23,220 nucleotides of DNA from Deltaproteobacteria bacterium (GCA_029939635.1 JAOZSN010000008.1:9950-33169), one strand, 5' to 3'. Positions 1-5,925 are shown, numbered from the stretch's first letter. The notes: generated by a model not told the origin, from the sequence alone. Numbers and translations are program-made.

Positions 1-388
1 AGGTTGCTGGCCTGGCTGTACTCCTTGCTGAAGATGTTCAGCTCCAGAACTTGTTGCTTTTGGCCCTTGTTCCAGCCATGGCACGGTTGGTATATTGACT
101 CTGGCCTTGAAAAGTAGCTATCCCCGTGCTGCAGGTACCGGACATTTTATGGTGGGTAAGGTTGGGTTGGCTATTTTACTGCCAGCTGCTCTGTTTCTTC
201 TGCCAGGTTGGTGGTGTGGTCTGCCGGCGCTGGGTGTCTTGGTGGCAATGGTGCTGGTGGTGTTCTATCTGCGCATCAAGGCACAAAAGAGTTTTGGTGG
301 GATTACCGGCGATGTGCTGGGTGCTGCTATTGAATGGAGTGAGGCGGTTGGCTGGTTGGTGGCAGCCGGGCTGGCTGGACACCAGTGA
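1..388 (+). pseudogene. cobS: CobS (adenosylcobinamide-GDP ribazoletransferase), C-terminal part, frameshifted, 5' end outside window
   Basis: CobS is the membrane enzyme that joins adenosylcobinamide-GDP to alpha-ribazole in the last steps of cobalamin synthesis. The C-terminal part shows the family hallmark GGITGDVLGAAIEWSE (codons near 298-345), preceded by two hydrophobic membrane segments and a positively charged RIKAQK stretch. The upstream part is readable in the frame starting at base 3 (hydrophobic, ending in AMARLVY) and runs into TGA at 96-98. The CobS-like sequence then continues in the frame of base 95 (LTLALKSSYPRAAGTGH) to the TGA at 386-388. The switch lies around 90-95 and corresponds to one missing base, or two extra. 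Both halves look like CobS, so this is either a real inactivating frameshift or an assembly error. The TTG at 95 is not a convincing independent start. Only the 3' end is visible, so the state of the rest of the gene is unknown. Confidence 0.72.
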
Positions 389-410
389 AAAATTGGCTCA
401 ACAAGTCATT

Positions 411-442
411 TTGAAAGCTGAAAACTGGTAACTGGAAACTGT
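411..442. repeat. Low-complexity intergenic repeat (AACTGG/GAAACTG type)
   Basis: The short gap between cobS and the J-protein gene is almost entirely a tandem-like CTGAAAACTGG / TAACTGG / AAACTG sequence. It belongs in style with the other purine-rich gap repeats in this window. It abuts the dnaJ-like start codon, which has no clear Shine-Dalgarno sequence. Confidence 0.4.
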
Positions 443-449
443 TTTTGTT

Positions 450-1229
450 ATGAAAGATTATTTCCACATACTGGGCGTTGAAAAAGATGCCTCGGATGAT
501 GAAATTCGCAAGGCTTATCGTGGCCTGGCCATGCAATTTCATCCAGATCGAAACCCGGATGATCCTCAGACCGAGGAGCGTTTCAAGGAGGTTGCTGAGG
601 CCTTTGGTGTGTTGTCAGAGCCCAAGAAGCGGGGTGAGTATGAGCGCTTTTGCTTCAGCGGTGCGGGGCAGGCAGGGGGGGCTGGGTTTAACTACTCCCA
701 GGAGGAGATTCTACGCGATCTTTTTAAAGATCCTCGTTTCCAACAGATGCTGCAGAGACTATTGGCTGATTTCGCCCGTTCTGGTTTTCGGATGGGGCCT
801 CATTTTCTTAAAAAGGCCTTTTTTGGCGGTGGTAAGGGCATGATTATGGGTGGCATCTTTTTCTTGGGCTCCATGGCCGGTCCCTCCCTCCTTGGTTCCA
901 AGGGCAAGGGAGCTAAATTGGGCGGTTCAGCCATCCTCAAAGGTATTGGTCGAGCAGTACATGGTTTTCTGGGAGGTGCGGAAAAGTCTGCAGTAGTGGA
1001 CAAGCAGGGGAATGAGAATGATGTCACCTATCATCTTTGCCTGTCTGCTGCCGAACTCCAAGACGGGAAGTGGGTACAGGTTCAGGTTCCCGAAGGCCAC
1101 GATCATAAGTCCCTCCGCATTCACATCCCGCCCCATAGCCGAGGGGGGCAACGTCTTCGGGTAAAGGGAAAGGGAGAATTCTCCTCTCATGGTCCAGGAG
1201 ATCTTTTTTTGCATCTGGTAGAGGAGTAG
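450..1229 (+). CDS. DnaJ-like J-domain protein with a hydrophobic, glycine-rich centre and one C-terminal beta domain
   Basis: Predicted 259-residue co-chaperone that would stimulate an Hsp70 (DnaK) ATPase. The J domain spans residues 1-66 with the catalytic HPD at 31-33. Residues 67-120 resemble a linker. Residues 122-175 are glycine-rich and hydrophobic (GKGMIMGGIFFLGSMAG), and could be a membrane-inserting or membrane-associating segment. Residues 190-259 match the C-terminal DnaJ substrate-binding fold (VQVPEGHDHKSLRIHIPPHS, then GDLFLHLVEE). No CxxCxGxG zinc repeats are present, so it is not a type I DnaJ. It is also shorter than CbpA, with only one beta domain. The start is ATG at 450, with no clear ribosome site (the preceding bases are GTTTTTGTT). 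A terminator follows at 1276. The family call is firm; partner and location are inferred. Confidence 0.88.
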   Translation: MKDYFHILGVEKDASDDEIRKAYRGLAMQFHPDRNPDDPQTEERFKEVAEAFGVLSEPKKRGEYERFCFSGAGQAGGAGFNYSQEEILRDLFKDPRFQQMLQRLLADFARSGFRMGPHFLKKAFFGGGKGMIMGGIFFLGSMAGPSLLGSKGKGAKLGGSAILKGIGRAVHGFLGGAEKSAVVDKQGNENDVTYHLCLSAAELQDGKWVQVQVPEGHDHKSLRIHIPPHSRGGQRLRVKGKGEFSSHGPGDLFLHLVEE

Positions 1230-1275
1230 GGTTTGTTGGTATTGGGATTAGGGTCAGTATCAGCCCATACATAAG

Positions 1276-1303
1276 AAACGCCCCAGCTTGCGCTGGGGCG
1301 TTT
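1276..1303. terminator. Bidirectional hairpin terminator between convergent genes
   Basis: A perfect 12-bp stem AAACGCCCCAGC / GCTGGGGCGTTT closes on a TTGC loop, with short T runs on both sides. It lies between the J-protein gene (plus) and the last small membrane gene (minus), both of which point into it. Confidence 0.85.
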
Positions 1304-1328
1304 TAGGTTCTAGGTCGTTTGCTAGATG

Positions 1329-1646
1329 TTATTTGTGAGCTTTGGCCTCCTCTTTGTAGCCTTTGTCTACATACTTGAAGAAGTAAGTGAAGGCGACAAA
1401 GAAGGCACCAGCGATGAGGTACTCAACACCTTTTATGTGGGTGTAATAATCCACCAATGTTTCGTATTCGTGCAAGTTGTTGGTTGCCACAAGAAACTGT
1501 CTGGTCATCTCAACAGCGTCCCAGCCTACTGACCGTAAACCAGCAACCATGGTTGCTAAGGCCCAGGCACCGATGAGGGCGCCAATTGCAAAAGTTACAC
1601 CTGTAAAAACGGTCATTCCCTTTGTGTTTTGTTGTTCGCTAGTCAT
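1329..1646 (-). CDS. Small membrane protein, third gene of a sigma-54-type operon (105 aa)
   Basis: I do not recognise this family. The 105-residue product has a hydrophobic segment at about residues 10-38 (TGVTFAIGALIGAWALATMVAG) that shares the pattern GV-x2-A-x3-IG-x-W with its two upstream neighbours. A soluble middle follows (NNLHEYETLVDYYTHIKG), then a second hydrophobic segment at about 72-92 (FFVAFTYFFKYV) and a lysine-rich tail (DKGYKEEAKAHK), consistent with two membrane passes. The reading frame is open further upstream, but ATG at 1646 is chosen because AGGAGAT lies 7 bases before it. The leader between this and the previous gene is rich in CAA and ACAAAA, an unstructured type of leader that often goes with strong translation. 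It looks like an extended paralog of the two shorter proteins. Confidence 0.8.
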   Translation of the reverse strand: MTSEQQNTKGMTVFTGVTFAIGALIGAWALATMVAGLRSVGWDAVEMTRQFLVATNNLHEYETLVDYYTHIKGVEYLIAGAFFVAFTYFFKYVDKGYKEEAKAHK

Positions 1647-1707
1647 TGTCTTATCTCCTAAGTATTCTAAATTTTGTTGTTGTTTGTTTTGTATTGCGTT
1701 TTGTATC

Positions 1708-1902
1708 TCAACCGCCCACTGCTGTGAGCCATCCTTGGGCCATGGCCAGCACACCGTTCTGAGCCAGGGCACCGACAAAACAGCTAACACCCCAGAGACC
1801 AATAACTCCAGCTGCTGCTAAGGTGACTCCCATTCCTACCTGGGCTATACCCTCAGAAGTATCCTGTGTTGCAGTAGTTGTATTTGTTTTGACTTGTTCC
1901 AT
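1708..1902 (-). CDS. Tiny glycine-rich hydrophobic membrane protein, second of three paralogs (64 aa)
   Basis: Unrecognised 64-residue protein. Residues 1-18 are polar and Thr/Gln rich. From residue 19 onwards it is almost wholly hydrophobic and glycine-rich (AQVGMGVTLAAAGVIGLWG, one cysteine in VSCFVG, then GVLAMAQGWLTAVGG). By eye about 20 of the last 46 residues are identical to the upstream gene product, including AQVG-x-GV, IG-x-WG, C, AL-x-Q-x-G and GW. The hydrophobic part is long enough for one long or two short helices. There is no prepilin or lipoprotein motif. A strong GGAGGG precedes the ATG at 1902. It sits 36 bases after the first gene and 61 bases before the third, consistent with one transcript. 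Confidence 0.78.
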   Translation of the reverse strand: MEQVKTNTTTATQDTSEGIAQVGMGVTLAAAGVIGLWGVSCFVGALAQNGVLAMAQGWLTAVGG

Positions 1903-1938
1903 GATCGTGCCCTCCGTTCTATTTTCGAATGTATTTAT

Positions 1939-2142
1939 TTAACCAGCTATTGAGGAAAACCAGCCGCTTACTACGCCGGTGATTCCGTACTGAAACAAAG
2001 CGCTTGCCATGCATGTTGCACCCCAGGCGCCAATGATTGCAGCGGCACTGATGATAACGCCGGTTCCTACCTGGGCAGCACTTTCATTAATATCTACGCT
2101 TTGGTCTGCCTGACTCGTTGTTTTGGTTGCTGTTTGTATCAT
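1939..2142 (-). CDS. Tiny glycine-rich hydrophobic membrane protein, first of three paralogs (67 aa)
   Basis: Unrecognised 67-residue protein and the first gene of the small-membrane-protein operon. Residues 1-22 are polar (MIQTATKTTSQADQSVDINE). Residues 23-67 are hydrophobic with regularly placed glycines (AQVGTGVIISAAAIIGAWG, then ATCMASALFQYG, ending VSGWFSSIAG). ATG at 2142 is chosen over an upstream in-frame extension to 2247, because GAGGAGAAAGG lies directly before it and because a sigma-54 promoter falls inside the would-be extension. The 5' leader of about 50 bases is A/C-rich. A role in the cell envelope is likely only from its hydrophobicity; no function can be given. Confidence 0.8.
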   Translation of the reverse strand: MIQTATKTTSQADQSVDINESAAQVGTGVIISAAAIIGAWGATCMASALFQYGITGVVSGWFSSIAG

Positions 2143-2202
2143 GACCTTTCTCCTCTGAGTATGTGAATGTTCTGTGTTTGCTGTTTGTTTAGTTTTGTAA
2201 TG

Positions 2203-2219
2203 TTGCAGAGGCTGTGCCA
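2203..2219 (-). promoter_or_regulatory. Sigma-54 (RpoN) promoter, -24/-12 type
   Basis: Read on the minus strand the site is TGGCAC, 5 bases, then CTGCAA, with exactly 10 bases between the GG and GC pairs. This matches the RpoN consensus TGGCAC-N5-TTGCA except at one of the less conserved positions. Transcription would start roughly 12 bases beyond the GC, near 2193, giving a leader of about 50 bases to the ATG at 2142. Sigma-54 promoters need an enhancer-binding activator, so the operon is probably tightly switched. Confidence 0.72.
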
Positions 2220-2325
2220 TTGCTTTAATAAAACCAAAATCATACATTAACTTCTTGTTGTTCCGTATTTTTTAATTTTCATGCTACATATCTATTGCAC
2301 GACAGCACTGTGGCACAAGCCGGCA

Positions 2326-2409
2326 ATGCAACACTATCTGTGGCAGGGAAACCTGCATAAGTGTTGCATAGAAAAGCCCCCACTGTTTCCAGAGGAGGCT
2401 TTTCTATGC
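2326..2409. other. Two overlapping strong hairpins upstream of the sigma-54 operon
   Basis: Hairpin 1 (2326-2369) has a perfect 10-bp outer stem ATGCAACACT / AGTGTTGCAT and an inner 5-bp stem GCAGG-GAAA-CCTGC. Hairpin 2 (2366-2409) has a 16-bp stem GCATAGAAAAGCCCCC / GGAGGCTTTTCTATGC with one position that is a wobble in minus-strand RNA, capped by a 3-bp stem with a four-base loop (GAAA on the minus strand). They share the four bases GCAT (2366-2369), so the outermost pairs cannot form in both at once. They lie 107-206 bases upstream of the sigma-54 site and downstream of the PP-loop gene. They could be activator-binding DNA palindromes, a transcription terminator region without a T run, or a structured RNA. 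A weaker short palindrome (ACAG-TG-CTGT on the minus strand) lies at about 2302-2311. Confidence 0.6.
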
Positions 2410-2445
2410 GCAGACAAACCAATTAGGGGTCTGTTTTAGTTGTTA

Positions 2446-2478
2446 ATGATAGTTCTGAGGCATTGGCCTCTCTATCAT
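2446..2478. other. Third inverted repeat in the PP-loop / small-membrane-operon gap
   Basis: ATGATAG (2446-2452) pairs with CTATCAT (2472-2478), and GAGGC pairs with GCCTC inside it around an ATTG loop. It follows the PP-loop gene in transcription direction and has no T run. The rest of the 300-base gap (2220-2546) holds no ORF I would support. Confidence 0.45.
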
Positions 2479-2546
2479 GGATAGGGATTACTGGACATTC
2501 TCAGCTGCATTTGGGTGGTTGAGCAGATCATTGGAAATCTGTACTA

Positions 2547-3299
2547 TTATATATCGGTGCCTGGGGGGAAAATAGCCGCTGCTTCTTTTAAACGGCCGTT
2601 GAGACGGTGGTCGATGTAGTCAGCTGCTTTAGGAAGGATCTCGTCAAGGTAGGCAGCGATCTCCTTCTCTCCTGCCGTGGTCAGGGTCTGGGAGAAGAGG
2701 CATTTGCGTTCACCACCGTCGGTGGATGGTAGGCCTAGGTCCTCTAAGACATGACGGGTGTTCCTCTGCTCATCAAAATCATTATAGACCGGAAAGCTGC
2801 TATTGATGCCAAATTGGCAGGAAAATTCAGCAATTTTATCCATAAAAACTGGTGTTTGCTCTGGATGCCGAGTCTGTTTCTTGGTGTAGCCCACCGCCAG
2901 ATTAGTTATAAGGTGTTCGGTACAGTAGATAATGGCGCGGATGTGCATGGCCACCTTGCAGGCCACGCATACTAAGTTTTTATGGCCAAAACGGGGCATG
3001 AGCTCCTCGTAACGATCCAGCCATAATCCTTGGAAGAGACGGCCCATGTCTAACTCTATTAAAAGAGCCTCTGGCATGGCGTCAGAATCTGGGAGCTGGG
3101 CGGCCAGGATATTGCGGCTCACCTCAAAGCGGCTGCGGGTAAAGGTGGGGAAACGACCCATACCATTCAACATGTTGAGTAGATGGATGCGCTGGGGGCG
3201 GCCCAGACTGGGTAGGTGGCCATTGCTGGCCAGGCCGTACAGAGCCAAGGAATCAGTATCGCCAGAGAAAAGAATTGCCAGGTCCGGGTGGGTGATCAT
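2547..3299 (-). CDS. PP-loop superfamily ATP pyrophosphatase of unknown substrate
   Basis: The 250-residue protein starts with a PP-loop nucleotide-binding motif, SGDTDS at 12-17, after a short hydrophobic strand (LAILF). It therefore belongs to the adenylating ATP-pyrophosphatase superfamily that includes QueC, TilS, ThiI and asparagine synthetase domains. The second residue of the motif cluster is Asp rather than the usual Gly (SGGxDS). Conserved-looking features include RLFQGLWLDRYEELMPRFG (88-105) and a cysteine pair C111-x2-C114 plus C126, and later a KCLFSQT segment. The cysteines might bind metal or act in sulfur chemistry. It is monocistronic, with AAGG 7 bases before the ATG. It is not close enough to a named family for me to assign a reaction. 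A role in tRNA or cofactor modification is possible but only by superfamily membership. Confidence 0.78.
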   Translation of the reverse strand: MITHPDLAILFSGDTDSLALYGLASNGHLPSLGRPQRIHLLNMLNGMGRFPTFTRSRFEVSRNILAAQLPDSDAMPEALLIELDMGRLFQGLWLDRYEELMPRFGHKNLVCVACKVAMHIRAIIYCTEHLITNLAVGYTKKQTRHPEQTPVFMDKIAEFSCQFGINSSFPVYNDFDEQRNTRHVLEDLGLPSTDGGERKCLFSQTLTTAGEKEIAAYLDEILPKAADYIDHRLNGRLKEAAAIFPPGTDI

Positions 3300-3621
3300 A
3301 TGTTTACCTTATAATGGGTGAAGATTTCGTTGCTGTAGAGCGAGAAAGTTGAGGCACCCCCTACTTTGAAGGGTAGAGAAAGAGCTTCCCGACAGGCAAG
3401 ATAGGCTATGGCAGCAGGCTGGTCAAGGGTAGATTCCTCTCAGGGGATAGGATTATAGGGTGAAGTGGTTCTATGCAAAAAGCAGTTATTCAAGATACCC
3501 TAAAGTTTGAATAAAGCACGTAGCTTCAGTTTAGGACATTTTTTGTGGCTCCGTGACCTAAGTCAAGGACGTGAGCAGGTAGGACGGGTAGGGTATGTGA
3601 AAACATTAACGGAGGTGTGTG
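3300..3621. other. Intergenic region between divergent PP-loop and cupin genes
   Basis: This 320-base gap must hold the promoters of the two divergent genes. I see no convincing ORF and no clear -35/-10 pair. A dyad at 3553-3566 is listed separately. TTCAA and TTGAA at about 3489 and 3508 form a weak spaced repeat. Confidence 0.4.
3553..3566. promoter_or_regulatory. Possible CRP/FNR-family operator upstream of the cupin gene
   Basis: GTGAC-CTAA-GTCAA is a near-perfect dyad with the 5-4-5 spacing typical of FNR-family sites (consensus TTGAT-N4-ATCAA, with TTGAC half-sites in several family members). It lies 56 bases before the cupin start. A single site without a recognised promoter makes this tentative. 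Confidence 0.33.
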
Positions 3622-3939
3622 ATGAAAAAGATATCCTTGAGTGAGAGCAGAGAGTTTAACCCCAAACATTTTAGTCGTTTCTTGTTGCATGATTCACCCT
3701 GGTTTCGGGTGCTAAATTTTAACTTGGCGGCAGGGCAGATCTTTCCGGTTCATTCCCATCCTAGTGAGGGACAGCTCACCATCCATGTCGTAGAGGGTGA
3801 AGGTGCCTTTTTGGCAGAAAATGATGCGGAGATACCTGCTGTGACCGGTGATATTCTTGTCTCAGAGATCAATGAGCCCCATGGTGTCAAGGCCAGCACG
3901 GATATGCGTGTTGTGGTGACTATTGCTCCACCATTCTGA
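3622..3939 (+). CDS. Small single-domain cupin protein
   Basis: This 105-residue protein is essentially one cupin barrel. Motif 1 is visible as G-x5-HSH followed by PSEGQLTIHVVEGEG (H44 and H46 as metal ligands; the usual glutamate position is Gln51 or the nearby Glu49). Motif 2 is GDILVSEINEPHG with H87 as the third histidine. Such small cupins bind a divalent metal and may act as isomerases, oxygenases or ligand sensors; the substrate cannot be told from sequence. GTG at 3619 is in frame, but ATG at 3622 is preferred because GGAGG at 3611-3615 is then 6 bases away. The stop codon directly abuts that of the convergent DJ-1 gene. Confidence 0.85.
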   Translation: MKKISLSESREFNPKHFSRFLLHDSPWFRVLNFNLAAGQIFPVHSHPSEGQLTIHVVEGEGAFLAENDAEIPAVTGDILVSEINEPHGVKASTDMRVVVTIAPPF

Positions 3940-4491
3940 TTACCCTGTAAAGAGCAAGCCTTTGGCTACCTGGTTGGCAGTGTCATCATCGGCAAATTCT
4001 GCCACCAGAGCCAGGGCAAAACTCATGGCCGTGCCAGGTCCTTTGCTGGTGATGATTTTGTCGTCTTTGATCACCTCAGCAGGGGTGGTGGCAGAGGTGG
4101 AGATCAATTTGTCCTCCAGGCCGGGGTAGATGGTGGCCTTTTTGCCCTCCAGCAGATTTGCCTTTTCCAGCACCCAGGGGGCTGCGCAGATAGCGGCGGT
4201 CACTTTGCCCGCAGCAGCATGACGTTGCAGCAGGGCAATAAGCTCGGTTGAATTCAGCATGTTTTTAGTGCCGCCCATGCCACCGGGCAGAATAACACCA
4301 TTAAAGAGTTGATCTGTCAGGGCCATAAGGGTGGTATCTGCCTGTATGGTAATCCCATGGGCACCCGTGATGAGAGAGCTGGTCAATCCAGCCGCTGTAA
4401 CGGTGATATTTCCTCGGCGCAACACATCAATGATGGTCACGGCCTCGGTCTCTTCAAAACCTTCTGCCAGAATTACAAGTATGTTACTCAT
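3940..4491 (-). CDS. DJ-1/PfpI family protein (YajL-like)
   Basis: The 183-residue protein covers the whole DJ-1/PfpI fold. It starts with the typical strand and acidic motif (VILAEGFEETEA, Glu13/Glu14), has the LPGG glycine turn at about 68-71, and the nucleophile elbow AAICAAPWVL with Cys102. DJ-1 homologs of this length are stress-response proteins with reported chaperone or glyoxalase/deglycase-type activities; which applies here cannot be decided. It is transcribed alone from the gap at 4492-4547, downstream of the purH terminator. The gene ends with no spacer against the convergent cupin gene. A weak GGGA precedes the ATG. Confidence 0.9.
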   Translation of the reverse strand: MSNILVILAEGFEETEAVTIIDVLRRGNITVTAAGLTSSLITGAHGITIQADTTLMALTDQLFNGVILPGGMGGTKNMLNSTELIALLQRHAAAGKVTAAICAAPWVLEKANLLEGKKATIYPGLEDKLISTSATTPAEVIKDDKIITSKGPGTAMSFALALVAEFADDDTANQVAKGLLFTG

Positions 4492-4547
4492 GGTTGTCCC
4501 AGATACGTTTAAATTTTGAAAAATATAAAATCGAATTCTGTCATAAA

Positions 4548-4591
4548 AAAAGGGGCATGGACAACGAAATATTGTTGTCCATGCCCCTTTT
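4548..4591 (-). terminator. Strong rho-independent terminator of the AICAR transformylase gene
   Basis: A perfect 18-bp stem (4548-4565 with 4574-4591) containing GGGGCATGGACAAC closes an 8-base loop. On the minus strand it is followed by a run of seven T. It lies 20 bases after the stop codon at 4611 and separates this gene from the DJ-1 gene. Confidence 0.93.
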
Positions 4592-4610
4592 GCATTGGAA
4601 AGCAGTTTTC

Positions 4611-5903
4611 TTAGTGCTTGAAGGAACGCTGTCCAGTGAATTTCATTGCCACCTTGGGGTCGGCCTCGTTACATGCCTGGATTGTTTCGAAATCCCGCAT
4701 GGAACCACCGGCCTGGAGGATGGCGGAGACACCCTGGCTGATACCCACATCCGCACCGTCCCGGTAGGGGAAGAATGCATCGGATACCATGACTGAGCCA
4801 GGCAGGCCAGCGCGGTCTTCCTGGGTCTGGGTGTCAATGGCCTCTTTGTCTGCTGCGTCACGTTTGCCCATGCTGACTTCCATGGCTAGATCGGCGTAGG
4901 GGATGCCAAATTTATCAAAGCAGAGGATATCGGCATACTTGACGTACGCCTTGTGGACGGCAATTTCAGCCACGCCGACACGATCCTGCTCGCCAGTGCC
5001 AATGCCAACGGTACAACCATCTTTCACATAGATTACAGAGTTGGAGGTAACACCATGCTCCACGGCCCAGCCAAAGAGCATATCGTCAATCTCCTGCTGG
5101 GTGGGCTGGCGATCGCAGCGGTATTCGGTGCCCTTGGAGGTGGTAACTGCGTCCATGAGTTGCTCTGCGGTGCGGATGGAGTTTACTGCTGATTGTTGGG
5201 CAATGAGGCCACCATCAATGAGGCTCTTGAAGTCAACGAAACGGTAGTTTTCAAAATCAGCCAAGCGATCAATGCGACCCATCTTGATAACGCGTAGGTT
5301 CTTGCGCTGCGCCAGTACTTCCAGGGTGCCATCTTCAAAATCAGGGGCGCAGACAACTTCCAGGTAGTTCTCGCTGAGCATCTTGGCCGTGTCCATGTCA
5401 ACGGTGCGGCTCATGATGACAGCTCCACCAAAGGCGGCGATACGATCACAGCGGTTGGCCTTGTTGTAGGCATCGGCCAGGCTGGTGCCTAGGGCAGCGC
5501 CACAGGGGTTATTATGCTTGAGGATAACGGCCGCAGGTTTGTCGGTGAGGTATTTGAGGATGTTGAGGCCATTATCAATATCAGTGAGATTGATTTTGCC
5601 AGGATGCTTTCCTACTTGCAGCATATCTTCAACGGCAATGGAGCTTACCAAGCCATTACCTGGCTCGATAAATTGGCAGTCACCAAGAGTAAGGTTACCA
5701 TTTACCAGTTCATAAAGGGCTGCTTCTTGGTCAGGGTTTTCACCATACCGTATGCCGCGCTCATCCACTGAGCCATCCTCCATGGCGATCTTCCAGGTTC
5801 TTTTTTTATAGACCAGGGTCTGGTCGCCAAAGGAAATTTTCATCTCCATGGGAAAGGAATCACCCAGGATTGTGGTGTACATTTTTTTAATGTCTTTTGA
5901 CAT
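4611..5903 (-). CDS. purH: Stand-alone AICAR transformylase (phosphoribosylaminoimidazolecarboxamide formyltransferase)
   Basis: Catalyses transfer of a formyl group from 10-formyl-tetrahydrofolate to AICAR, the ninth step of purine synthesis. The 430-residue sequence contains the transformylase hallmarks RYGENPDQEAALY (52-64) and KHNNPCGAAL (129-138, with the catalytic Lys129-His130 pair). It ends in the family-typical GQRSFKH. Bifunctional PurH is about 520 residues and begins with an IMP cyclohydrolase (MGS-like) domain. Here the N-terminus goes almost straight into the transformylase part, so cyclohydrolase must come from another gene. GAGG lies 6 bases before the ATG at 5903. It is probably monocistronic, closed by the terminator at 4548-4591. 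The symbol follows the transformylase half of PurH. Confidence 0.9.
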   Translation of the reverse strand: MSKDIKKMYTTILGDSFPMEMKISFGDQTLVYKKRTWKIAMEDGSVDERGIRYGENPDQEAALYELVNGNLTLGDCQFIEPGNGLVSSIAVEDMLQVGKHPGKINLTDIDNGLNILKYLTDKPAAVILKHNNPCGAALGTSLADAYNKANRCDRIAAFGGAVIMSRTVDMDTAKMLSENYLEVVCAPDFEDGTLEVLAQRKNLRVIKMGRIDRLADFENYRFVDFKSLIDGGLIAQQSAVNSIRTAEQLMDAVTTSKGTEYRCDRQPTQQEIDDMLFGWAVEHGVTSNSVIYVKDGCTVGIGTGEQDRVGVAEIAVHKAYVKYADILCFDKFGIPYADLAMEVSMGKRDAADKEAIDTQTQEDRAGLPGSVMVSDAFFPYRDGADVGISQGVSAILQAGGSMRDFETIQACNEADPKVAMKFTGQRSFKH

Positions 5904-5925
5904 GGCGTGCCTCGTTTATTTTAGG

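Noticed and set aside
126..431. Overlapping open frame (101 aa) across the cobS end
   Set aside because: Trp/Cys-rich out-of-frame translation of cobS; the real frame carries the CobS motif.
1647..1802. N-terminal extension of the third small membrane gene to 1802 (157 aa)
   Set aside because: The extension overlaps the second gene and its composition is out of character; the ATG at 1646 has an excellent AGGAGAT site.
1939..2142. Prepilin or double-glycine bacteriocin interpretation of the tiny hydrophobic proteins
   Set aside because: No G/A-Phe-x4-Glu prepilin site and no GG leader cleavage site followed by a mature peptide; no transporter or immunity gene adjacent.
2143..2247. N-terminal extension of the first small membrane gene to 2247 (102 aa)
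   Set aside because: It would place a well-matched sigma-54 promoter inside the coding region, while the ATG at 2142 has a strong ribosome site.
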